From Zymoseptoria tritici IPO323 (lineage: Eukaryota > Ascomycota > Dothideomycetes > Mycosphaerellales > Mycosphaerellaceae): 64,000 nucleotides of DNA. The stretch is from positions 2,790,001-2,854,000 of the forward strand of contig NC_018215.1 in assembly GCF_000219625.1 (NCBI RefSeq), in the 5' to 3' direction. The translations under genes and the position numbers were made by a program. Shown piece after piece: positions 54,691 to 64,000 of this stretch. Within the stretch, counting starts at the first letter, position 1. Every line of letters starts with the position of its first letter. The notes below the pieces were generated by a model. That model saw only the letters and a program-made list of their open reading frames with translations, made no database searches and was not told the DNA's origin.

Positions 54691-54706
54691 TGGTAGCTGA
54701 GAGCAC
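54691..54706 (+). other. Putative primer-binding site
   Basis: Two bases after the 5' LTR lies TGGTAGCTGAGAGCAC. It starts with TGG, complementary to a tRNA CCA end, in the position expected for a minus-strand primer site. The tRNA was not identified. Confidence 0.6.
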
Positions 54707-55205
54707 TTAAGGCGGCTCCTTAGCCGTCTCACCGGCTAGCTCTGCCACTTAAGGGTCAGAGCTGGCCGGATGCTCGATTTATTGCCCATTTAATTAAACC
54801 AGCTTGAAACGACTCTAGTTTAAGACCTCCTTAGACCTATGGACTATACCGGACTTTCTACTTGGACTATACACCTAACTAGAAGCACCGGGTTTTCCAT
54901 AGCTAGGGGTCCCATACATAGCGATTCACTCGGCGGTGCTATGTGTGCTAGATTGCCAACTCCTACTTAAACGTTAACGCAAAACTCGTTTTGCCTTAAG
55001 TTTGAGACTTAAAGCGTAGAATTACCGCACTCAAAACTAGTTACCTAAACGCTTAAAGCGCGCTATGTTTGAACACGACAATAGCTAGAGCTGCCTAGCC
55101 GCTTAAGGAACTATAAGGAGGAAGTTATAACCCTTTAAGTTACCGGAAGCAACAACAACAGCAACTTAATTCAGTTCGATTAATAACCTATCCTACTAAG
55201 ACAAG

Positions 55206-56700
55206 ATGTCCGTTACTAGCTAAGCCGAAGGAACTACAGAGCTTCCTTCCTCCTACGACTTAAACCTAACAGTCGCTAAAGGAGAAAGGCTTAAGGAAGA
55301 TAGGTAAGGCTATCTAAGCCTAATTAACGAACTTAATCGCATTAAGGAACGAGGTAGCGATGCAGGGGCGGCACTATCTACTACTGCTCGTCTCTTCCCT
55401 AAAGGAGATCCTCAGACGGATCCCCTAGCTCCACTTAGAGCTAATATTACCTTCCGAACTCCCACTTAACTAAGCCGACCTACTGCTAATGTAGGCTTAG
55501 GCCCTACTCGTTTCAGCGAGCATGTAGCCGCCTTAAGGGAGATAGAGGAACATATTAATCGACTTAAAGCGGACGCTGTCCGACTTTAGGCCGAGAACGC
55601 CTGCTTGTCCTAGGAGCCTGTTCAAGCAGGATCTGCCAACAGGCCTATCCGGGGACCAAGCGAGCTAGGAGCCGTACAGTTTAAGCCATCCCTATATCGA
55701 GGAGATAACCCTGGACACGGCTTAAGTAACGACGAGGGACCAAGTCGTCCCTATCGCTACACGTCTAGAACACCAGGCAGGGATACAACTCCCCTTAATT
55801 CCTTAGATACTTCTATTAAGGCTTCCGTCCGGGCACTAGAACCATACTGGGGAGACACTCGAAACAACGCTACTAATATCTAGGTCAGGTCTATAGAGCG
55901 TTACTTAAGGTCTTAGATTGCCCTAAGATGGAGGGGTATCCGCCCATCCGAAGCTAACCTTATCGAATTAGTAGGTAGCTAGATGTAGCGTAACGCCCTT
56001 GCTTAGTAGGAGGAACAGGAAGAGACTTGTAGGCTTAAGATTATCGAGGGAACCCATACCCTTAACTTAATGCTCGGCAACCTCGTCTCCTATTTCCAAG
56101 ATTATTATTACTAAGAGAAGCTCTAGAGACAATACCGAGCTCTTAAGCAAACAGGAGGTGTTATTACCTTCTATTACAAAATCCTCTCCGTAGCTCGCAT
56201 GCTTAAGCTAAGGCCTAATAACTTCTCTAATGCTACTGTCTTCTTTAATAGGCTTAAGCTGTCGATTCGAGCGGAGCTTATTCGACACAAGCTTACCCCT
56301 TAAAAGGCTGGACTATAGGAGATTATAGACCAGGCTCAAGCTATCGACGCAGCTAACTAGGAGGTCGTAGATTCTTAAAGGGGCCTAAGAATAGATGCCC
56401 CTGCCTTTAAGGAAAACCGCAATACTCTTGCCAGGAAGGCTTTTAAACTAAGAAAGGTAAACAAGACTACTGTGGAGTATATTGCCGCTGCCCTTAAACA
56501 CATGGCTAACGACAACAGCTCCAAGCCACCGGCTTAGGAGTATTCCTTAAAGTGCTATAACTGCGGAGTCGCCGGACACACCTGGTATCGCTGTTAGAAG
56601 AAGCTTAAGCTAGACTTACAGAAGAAGCAGGACGACTACAACAGACGCAAGGGGGGCTTAAGCAAGCCGACAAAAAAATAGATAGCGACTTAGATGCTAA
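55206..56700 (+). pseudogene. gag of the LTR retrotransposon, inactivated by stop codons
   Basis: The frame begins at an ATG at 55206 (MSVTS) and continues about 500 codons, interrupted only by in-frame TAA/TAG. A capsid-like helical region is followed by a CCHC zinc knuckle at 56553-56594, C-x2-C-x4-H-x4-C, in the same frame (449 codons from the ATG). It would have packaged the RNA. The knuckle's four ligands are intact; many Gln codons are not. It lies in a different frame from pol, so the parent element needed a frameshift to make Gag-Pol. Confidence 0.85.
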
Positions 56701-59700
56701 GGATTCTAAGTCGTCTGTCGCGTCGCCCTTATTACTTAGGACCCCTCCTAATACTTAACTTAACTACCTTAACGCTATAGGACCAAACCTTTTAGTTACC
56801 TCTAGACGCTTAGGTTTAAGTAAGCATTCTGTTAAGGCCAAGTTCCTGTTCGACACTAGGGCTACGCGTATATACGTCTTACGAACGATCGCGGACCAGT
56901 TTCCGGAGGCTTAAGTAGCTATAGATTCCCAGACCGTAGTTCTGCCTAACGGCATAGCAATAGAGACAACCCTTAGGGTTAAGCTGCCTTACTAGCTGCG
57001 TAACTTTAAGGGGGAAATCACTACCCGAGTGCTTAATCTCGCTAATCACGAGGTAATCCTTAGCCTTAAATAGTTTAGGCAGTATTGCCCGACTATTAAT
57101 TTCTTTACGAACAAGGTGTACTTATACGACAACGGTGTCAAGTATGCTATACTATGCTCTGGATACGCTCCTAACTTAAGGAGCGTTCCGGTAGATAAGG
57201 ACCTCTGTTCCCTTAAGGAACTGGAGGATTTACTTAACGTTAATCCCGACATGCCCTTATATCTCTTGAACATAGATGAATACCAGGAGCGGCAACAGGA
57301 GAGGGAACGCGATCCTAAGGACGACCCTATGTCCCTTGAGGAAGACGACGTTCCTCCTCCCTTAAGTGAGGAACCTAGCTTAAGCCGCATTATCCTAGAC
57401 AACAGGGATCTGTTTAGATCTTCCTTGCCTAACAAGCTACCGAAGGACCGGTTTATTGTGCATTTAATCGACACCGGGGACTACAAGCCGATTAATTAAC
57501 AGCCTTACTAGCTGTCTTATGCCTAATCGCTTAAACAGGAGTCTTAAATCGAGGAACTCTAGAAGCGTAGGTTAATTAACAAATCCTAATCGGCTTAGGG
57601 AAGCCCTGTATTACTTGTACCTAAGCTAGGAGGGAAATGGCGAATGTGCGTTAATTTCAGGGCTCTAAACAACGCCACCGTTAAGGATCGATTCCCCCTG
57701 CCTCGGATTTCCGACTGCTTAGATGCATTTTATAGTTTAAGGTACTTTACTAAGATTAACTTAACCTCCGGGTTCTGGCAATTAAAAGTAAAGGAAGAGG
57801 ACTAGCACAAGACAGCATTTAACACTCGCTAGGGCAAATACTACTTTAAGGTAATGCCTTTTAGCTTATACAATGCACTAGTAAGCTTCTAGAGCTTGAT
57901 GAACGAAGCCCTAAGAAAGCACCTTTACAAGATGTATATAGTTTACTTAGACGACATCGTGATCTTCTCCGAGACCTTGGAAGAGCACGAAGTCCACTTA
58001 AAGGAAGTCCTGGATATCCTGCGATCACAAGAGCTATATTGCTCCCCTAAGAAATGCTATATTAGGGTTAAGGAATTCGACTTCTGTAGGCACCGAGTAA
58101 GCTACAATTAAGTCAGGCCTATAGAAGACAAGATCTCTATTATTAGAGACTAGCCACAGCCGACTAACGCTTAAGAAGTGCGGTAGTTTATTAGGCTAGC
58201 TTCCTTCTACCGCAAGTACGTTAGAAACTTTGCTAGGCACGCTGCTCCACTATTAGACCTCCTTAAGGAAGATGACTTGCTACTGCGTGCTAAGAAGAAG
58301 CGCCCTATTAAGTAGACTGCCTAGTGCACTATCGCTTTTGCGAAGCTTAAGGAAGCCCTATGCAGCGAGCTAGTGCTAATTATGCCAGACACTAAGAAGC
58401 CCTTTATTATTAAAACGGATGCAAGTAAGTAGGCGCTTAGTGCAGTCCTGCATTAAGCTAACTCTAATAGGAAATTGCATCCGGTAGCTTTCGAGGGCCG
58501 CAAGCTGCAAGGGGCAGAACTAAACTATCTAGTGCACGAGAAGGAGCTCCTTACTATTAAGGAAGCCCTTCGAAAATAGAACTACTACATCGACAATAGG
58601 ACTAAGACTTAAGTAATTACGGATCACTACAGCCTACAGTACCTAAAAACCTCGAAGACTCTAACTAAGCGGCTTGCACGCTAGATTAAGGAGTTTTAAG
58701 CTTACAACATCGACATCCGCTACCGCAAGGGGAGTAAGGCCATAGTCCCTAATGCCCTCTCCCGCCGGCCGGACTTAATAGAAGGTACCCTAGCCAACAT
58801 GGCCGGGGAGGGTTCTACATAGCCTAGGGATTAATTACTTGAACCCGCGGACTTCTTGACCGCTTTGCCTTACTCCTTTAAGGAGAACGCTACAAGGGGG
58901 ACGATTATACGAGGATTCTCCGAGCGTAAGGTAGTTAATAGAGTAATCTATTTCAAAACTACAGGGGAGATGCCCGAGAACAAGAAGCTGAGCCGCTTAA
59001 TTAAAAAGAAGGTGTCAGATCTTGTCCTTAAGGACGACCTCCTGTATTATCGCGAGGCTGATAGAAGCCTTGTACCCTACGTAGATCCGGAATTCCGGTA
59101 GGACTTCCTTAAGCGCTGCTATAATAACTACGGGTACTTCGCACTGCCCGGCGTCTGCAGCATTCTTCGAGCGAGGGGCTAGTGGTAGTTACTTAAACAG
59201 GATGTTTATGACTACGCTTCCACTTGCCCTTAGTGTTAAGCCACAAAGAAGAAGTCCCGGAGTCCCCTGTAGGAGCCGCGCTTCTACCAAGCTAATTCTA
59301 AGCTTAAGCTATTTAAGCGCTAGGCGATTAATGTTGTCGGTCTAATGCTTATTACACTTAATAGTAACAAGTACATTATTACAGCCGTGGATTATGCTAC
59401 TAGTTAGCCGGTTGCAAGGGCTACCTCGAATTAAGAAACTAAGACGGTCGCTCGTTTTGTTTAAGAAGAGATCTATGCGAACTTTGGACCCCTAAGGGAA
59501 GTCCTTAGTAACAATAGATCCAACTTTATAAGCAAGGCGTTTGATATCCTTATAGATACCCTTTAAGCTAACTATAGGCTAACGACGCCCTACTATCCTC
59601 GCACGAACGGGAAGGTTGAGGCCTTAAACGGTGTTCTCGGCCGGATCCTCTCTAAGATGTGCTATAGTAAAAACGTGCACGCTTAGGACTTGTACCTTCC

Positions 59701-60295
59701 TAAGGCGCTGTATTTAAGCCGAATCCGGGCCTAGTCCGGTTGTAGATACAGCCCCTTCTTCCTCTTGTTCGGCCAGCAACCCCGAATACTTGAGGATTAT
59801 CCGTACCTACGTCCGATGCAGCTTAAGCCCGAGGATCCTAAATCCAGGCATTAAGTAATGCAGAACGCCAGGACGATTGCCGCAGAAAAGCTGCTTGCGA
59901 AAGCAGTAAGAGCCGGCGCTATCAGTAGACACACCTTTAAGGAAACTAATAGCAAGTTTATCGAGGGAGACTTTGTTCTTGTCTCAAATAAGACTAAGAC
60001 GAAGCTCTAGCCGACCTTCGTAGGTCCCTTTAAGGTAATTAAGCGAAGCTGGCTTAGTACGTATACCTTGGAGTCCCACGACGGGTCTGTAGTTAAGCAT
60101 TAAGTGCATAGTAATCGCCTGATCCGCGCCAACTGCACCAGTTTTAGGGACTGGCAGAAGCGCTGTGGACAGGAGATTTCACTTAAGGCCGCTGGCCAGG
60201 AGTTTAAGGACTCCTTGCGTAATGATCTTACACTTGATCCACGCTTGAGTTTCTCCACTCTAGCGACTATCCCCAAGCAGAAGTGGGACAGATGA
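56700..60295 (+). pseudogene. pol: protease, reverse transcriptase, RNase H, integrase, all one frame with point stops
   Basis: The frame is offset by one from gag. Protease: F-D-T-R-A-T at 56849-56866, where the usual D-T-G-A core has Arg for Gly. Reverse transcriptase: the active-site Y-L-D-D at 57944-57955 is intact. RNase H: K-T-D-A-S near 58412-58426 and HEKELLT downstream. Integrase: an H2C2-type zinc region with the first His now Tyr (YFALPGV near 59130), then catalytic positions 59330, 59510 and 59618 spaced D-x59-D-x35-E, of which the first two now read Asn. A GPF motif follows near 60030. The frame ends at TGA 60293-60295. Spacing shows no indel across 3.4 kb. Confidence 0.9.
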
Positions 60296-60745
60296 GATCC
60301 GAAGGAAGCATAGAGATGTTTCACGCGCGAATCGAGACAATGCCAAGGAGGTAGAGAAACTTGAGGCTACTCTCGAAAAGAAACGTCTTAGGGAGCTAAA
60401 GAAGTCAGCACCCTCAAGTCAGCCGGTTATGCATCCGGTAAATGCAGCAGCAACATTAAGGGAAGACGCTTAAGTTAACCCTGTTGCAGCAACTGTTCCT
60501 GTCCCTATAGAGCCTGTTGTAGAAGAAACGGAAGAGGAACTACTTATAATCCCTTCCGAGCTCTAGGAGACTCTACTTAAACCCTAAGGGGAGTCGGGTA
60601 ATAACGAGGACACTATTGTAGTTGTTCCCCGTTAACGACCACCCTAGAACACAAGGGAAGCTCCTCGTAATCCTGCGGTGCAGCCACGAAGGAAGCTAAC
60701 CTTCAAGTCCAAACGAAAGGTTAATGCGAGGGCCTAAGTTTAATA
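60288..60745 (+). pseudogene. Short sense frame after pol (ORF3), uncharacterised
   Basis: It overlaps the end of pol in another frame: TDEIRRKHRDVSRANR, then a charged, coiled-coil-like stretch (VEKLEATLEKKRLRELKKS), a Pro/Val/Glu-rich part and a basic end (KLTFKSKRKVNARAQV). It has point stops of the same kind as the rest. It could be a frameshifted C-terminal extension of pol or a separate protein. No family recognised. Confidence 0.5.
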
Positions 60746-60968
60746 GATCCCCTGGAGGGTTTTCATTTTATGTTTTTATACTTGAGGCCAGTCCTTAAGT
60801 GCTATTATACATTTATTTCGCGCTAGCTTTCTAGCGTCGTATCGCATTGCATCGCATGCACAGCCCAGCAAATAAGGGGGCTTAGAAAAAAGAAAAACAA
60901 GAAAAACAACGCTTTTGGTGCTCCTGCTTGAGCCCACGAATCTTCCACCGATCCTACTTGGACCCGAA

Positions 60969-63281
60969 TTAACCCTTCTTAGCCTGCTCCCTCTTGGCAT
61001 CTTCTTCCTTCTTGGTAATAAGCTGCGTCTTAAGGGCTGACATTACCGCCTGCAAGTGCAGCATCTAAGGAGTAATGCCTTAATTAGCCCTAAGACGCAC
61101 TTAAGCCCGCGAGAGAGCCATCTAGACGACTTAATACACGGAGTAGCGCTTGTTAAAGCGGTTGCGGTAGAGCTACTCGATGTGCTCCGTGTACACGCGC
61201 GTACGTTAGCTTCCTTAAGGAACTGTTAGGCCCTCTGCGCCGTATGCCTAACGCCTATTGTCAGCCCGAGGAGCCGTGCCAAAAAACAGGTTCCCCTAGG
61301 TAGCGAAACCGCTTAAGGGGAGCACTAGCTCGTGTACAAGGCGGCTAGAGAAGGTTGGAATTAGGTCGTAATTATTAGTTAAGCCGGTCCGTGCTAGTAT
61401 TAAGGTCTGATTAATGGCGTATAAGAGCCTCTCTCCTTCGTACATCAGATCCACGAAATCCTCCGCCGCATTATAGAACGGTGGGCTTAGAGATTGACGA
61501 GCTGGAGCTAGTGCGTTTCGAACCGGAGCTTAAACAGGAGCGGGCATAGTGCTCGGCCGAGGAGGCGGGCCCCGACGAGTACTTAAACTAGGGGGCCCTG
61601 GCGCTGGAGTGCCTTAACGATTGCCTGTCGGGAAGAGGGCGGGGCCAGGCCTAGAGGAGCCTTGTTGCCCTATGCGGAAGAGTAGAGGTGCGTTGGCCGG
61701 ACGGGTCGTACGCCCAGCTTAAGGGTTGTCGCGGCGATACATGTTATCTATAGTTATAGGCATTCCTTAGGCGTAGTTCTTAGGAAGCTAGAAGGACAAA
61801 GGCCTAGCACCCGGAGACCCACCGAACCCCCTTAAAGGATCTAAGTAAGGACGCTCTGGCCGCGAAGGAGTAGTGTCCATCTCCTTACGAGCAGACAAAG
61901 GACCCCTTAAGTTAGGAGAACGAGCTGCGACAGCTATCAAGTTAATGTCCTCTATGTCGGCGATATTCGTCTAACTAGTAAGGAATAAGTTGAGCAGCTG
62001 CGTAACTCTACCGGATCCAGAATCGAAAGGTCTAGGGCTAGAAGGCGTCGGGCTTAAGGGCACTTGGATAGGCTCTTCTAGGAGCGGAATTAAGACTTCC
62101 TCCTTAAAGTCCACCTACTCGTCCTCCGCATCGTCATTACCTTCCTTAGCCTTCGGGTTCCTCTTCTTAGTCCTAGTCTTTCCCTAGAGTTTAGAATCTC
62201 CAACCGAACAGCGATCGTAGTAGTTAGTGTAGCTATAGTTAGCATAGCAGCTAAAGCAGCCTCTACTACTACGGCATAACTTAAAGGGACCAGCCTTGCG
62301 CTTGCCGGACTCGCAGCTACAGTTGCCTTCTTAAGGGCTGCTACCGAGAGCTTAAGTAAAAAGAGAGACTAGACGCTATTACTTGCAGGCCCTAATAAGG
62401 TAACCGTCCGATTTACGCTAGTCTAAGCTGCGCAGATCGCCCAGCTTAAACGCTTAAAGTCTATCGATTAAGGCATTAAGTTAGGAAATCGTAAAGGCAG
62501 CTAGAAATTGCCGAAGGTACTTAATAGGCGCATTCGACACTATAATCAGACAATACATCACTTCCCTTATCTATACGTCCGTAACCGCGATGCGATTAGA
62601 GGCTAGGCTAGGAGTAAGGAGAGCTTTAAGTCGAGCGCCGACAGAGGCGTGCATAGCAGTGCTATTAATGTTTCCTTAAGGGTCGAAGCGATCTAGCTTA
62701 GGGTACAAGCTACGAAGATCCGGAGAGCGGTTAAGGACGTTGCGAGGCATCGTAGGGTCCCAACCTTGTGCGGCAGTGCGACTCCTTAAGCTACGGCCCT
62801 AGTTCGCTAGTTAAGGGTTGCGCTAAGGGATTTCGTAATTGTTGCTTGTAGGAGCCCGTGTGCCTAGTAGCTTAGACCTAAGGCTTAAGGCAGACATGTT
62901 AAGCCCATCTCGATAAGCATCGTATGCCGACTTGTGACCGGTAGCTTGCTTATACCCGAATTTAGTGTACTCTATGCGGTCACGCCGAGACATAACATTA
63001 GGCTGGACGTAGAGTTTCCTTAAAGCGAACTTGTCTATTAATTCTTAGGTGGCAGCAGCTCGTAACGGCTGCTTCTTGCTGCTTAAGACCGAGCCGAATG
63101 CTTAAGTTAACATCCTTACATCCAAGTATCCGCGCTTAACTATCTTAATAGCACTTTAAACAGCCTTCGCAGGAGGGAACTTAGGGGCTAGTTTGCGAGG
63201 AGATCGGCGGAGCTACTTGTCGACCTTGTCGTCCTTGCTCTTGTCGTCTTTCTTGCGCTTGTCTTCGTCACCCTTCGCTAT
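60969..63281 (-). pseudogene. Long antisense ORF (771 codons) inside the retrotransposon, with a cysteine-rich motif
   Basis: On the minus strand one frame runs from ATA at 63281-63279 (an ATG if one G-to-A change is reversed) to TAA at 60971-60969. The distance is exactly 771 codons and includes in-frame ATGs at 62993 and 61064. Only point stops (TAA/TAG) interrupt it. The N-terminus is very basic (KRKKDDKSKDDKVDK, then LRRSPRKLAPKFPPAKA). Codons 321-358 (62321-62208) carry C-x-C-x12-C-x5-C-x2-C-x12-C, likely zinc-binding and similar, from memory, to the DUF3716-type fungal motif. A Pro-rich part (GPPPRPSTMPAPV) and a helical, basic C-terminus (TKKEEDAKREQAKKG) follow. Function unknown. It converges with pol/ORF3. 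Confidence 0.75.
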
Positions 63282-63686
63282 AGCGACTGTTGCTTAAGGT
63301 GTGTTATAAGGTTGTAAGGTGTAGTAATCGTAGACTGTGTAAAGGTCTAAGGAAAAGGGAAGGAAAGGGTTGCGGAAGTTAATAAAAGAGAGAGGGTTTG
63401 AAAAGAAGAACGCAGTCGCTTTTGTGCCCTTAAAGGGGCGACCTACTAGTAAATTCGACTACGTGCTAGCAGTTACTAGCTTAAGGCTTGTGATAGTACG
63501 TGAATTGGATTATTCACCTGCTGGAATCAGCTGGACTTGCACTTAAGCCCTTACCTTCCGAGCAATCACGGACCTCCTAGATTACGCTCGTTTATTCGAG
63601 ATTACGCACACCTACTTAAGAGCATTGGCATATGACCTGAGCCTTCAATTAAGGTTGTCACGAACGCTTAAGGTCACGCATTCACC
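63282..63686. other. Non-coding segment between antisense ORF start and polypurine tract
   Basis: No frame is supported. By position it would hold the promoter and leader of the antisense ORF (minus strand) and the last untranslated part of the genomic RNA (plus strand). CTTAAG words are frequent. Confidence 0.5.
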
Positions 63687-63697
63687 AAAGGGGAGGA
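63687..63697 (+). other. Polypurine tract
   Basis: AAAGGGGAGGA directly abuts the 3' LTR, the position needed to prime plus-strand DNA synthesis. Confidence 0.8.
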
Positions 63698-63873
63698 TGT
63701 TCAAAAACACCAAAAAAACCTCGCTTAGGTTTACTTAAACCCTTGAAGCCTTAGGCACCGTTTCACTTGAAGGCCCTTCATTATCATATAACTCGCTCGT
63801 TTTAGTTAGTCTATATAGCTTGAGGGCCTCCGCCCTCATAAATGAGTATCATTCTTTTTCCGCTTTTTGATCA
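63698..63873 (+). repeat. 3' LTR, 176 bp
   Basis: It starts TGTTCAAAAACACC and ends CTTTTTGATCA, and is collinear with the 5' LTR. Compared with it, four sites are mutated only in this copy and five only in the 5' copy, in each case toward TTA or TAA. The tenth difference is a G/T transversion. Confidence 0.95.
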
Positions 63874-64000
63874 CACGCTGTATATCCGCTGATTCTCTGG
63901 CGGTGCTTCACTTCTGCAACACGAGGCAACACACAGCAGCTTGTTGTAAAAGGTGCCACGAGAGTGATAGTAGCAGTATACATCACTTCGGAACAGGGTC
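63874..64000. other. Host flank after the retrotransposon
   Basis: It begins with the right copy of the CACG target duplication. No gene is recognisable in 127 bases; composition returns to the host type. Confidence 0.5.

Larger units (their letters stand above)
54513..63873 (+). mobile_element. Complete but mutated Ty3/Gypsy-type LTR retrotransposon (9,361 bp)
   Basis: Two 176-base LTRs, both TG..CA, flank the unit. The 4-base target duplication CACG is seen at 54509-54512 and 63874-63877. Order on the plus strand: LTR, primer-binding site, gag with a zinc knuckle, pol with protease, reverse transcriptase, RNase H and integrase in that order (the Ty3/Gypsy order), a third sense frame, a long frame on the opposite strand, polypurine tract, LTR. 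Reading frames carry many TAG and TAA codons where Gln is expected, and CTTAAG is strikingly common. Frames are otherwise continuous, so the damage is by point transitions and not indels. No functional protein can come from this copy. Confidence 0.95.

Noticed and set aside
60776..61000. Minus-strand ORF beginning near 61000 as a separate gene
   Set aside because: It lies out of frame with, and overlaps, the end of the long antisense frame; no motif.
54513..63873. Reading the many TAA/TAG codons of the element as a variant genetic code or stop-codon recoding
   Set aside because: Host genes in the same window use standard stops, and the LTR comparison shows the changes are post-insertion C-to-T transitions; Tyr for His and Asn for Asp occur as well.
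1..64000. tRNA, rRNA and CRISPR structures
   Set aside because: No cloverleaf-compatible segment, rRNA core sequence or regularly spaced repeat array was seen by eye; a covariance-model search would be needed to exclude tRNAs fully.

Overview
The window is nuclear DNA of a filamentous ascomycete (Pezizomycotina), most likely a dothideomycete. The reasons are short spliceosomal introns (about 48 to 110 bases, GT..AG, with CTGAC or CTAAC branch sites), fungal orthologues such as Mph1, Rad4, Nur1, Cap2 and Cdc26, several F-box-like 'LPxE[IL]R' proteins, and an LTR retrotransposon with mutations like those left by repeat-induced point mutation (RIP). No rRNA, tRNA or CRISPR array was found by eye.

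Bases 1-10,300 hold a PWWP chromatin protein, a D-2-hydroxyacid dehydrogenase facing a CitE-like lyase, an F-box-like protein and a nuclear-encoded mitochondrial ribosomal protein uS3m. Bases 10,300-16,300 are gene-poor: one small F-box-like gene and what looks like a decayed membrane-protein gene on the minus strand. Bases 16,300-25,300 carry a small cysteine-rich protein split by an intron, a SET-domain protein, an amino-acid/choline-type permease, an unknown minus-strand ORF, a Nur1-like nuclear-rim protein and NAD(P)HX epimerase.

Bases 25,700-43,300 carry Rad4/XPC, then a run of plus-strand genes: an 11-exon secreted S41-like protein, a zinc alcohol dehydrogenase, an F-box-like protein, a secreted sulfatase, an MFS transporter and a cytosolic GH5 glycosidase. 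A cupin-like membrane protein follows on the minus strand. Bases 44,000-52,700 carry Cdc26, a GFA-domain protein, the Mph1 helicase, the F-actin capping protein beta subunit and another F-box-like protein. Two DNA-repair proteins (Rad4, Mph1) and two cell-division or nuclear-organisation proteins (Cdc26, Nur1) are here, but nothing in the sequence suggests they form a unit.

Bases 54,513-63,873 are one complete but dead 9.36-kb Ty3/Gypsy-type LTR retrotransposon. It has 176-bp LTRs, a CACG target duplication, a primer-binding site and polypurine tract, gag, pol (protease, RT, RNase H, integrase) and a third sense reading frame. On the opposite strand it also carries one uninterrupted 771-codon frame, broken only by point stops, with a cysteine-rich putative zinc-binding motif. 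Nine of ten differences between the LTRs are C/T transitions in a TpCpA context, and the same change has stopped the ORFs and removed two integrase aspartates. The antisense ORF and the narrow mutation context are the most unusual things in the window.
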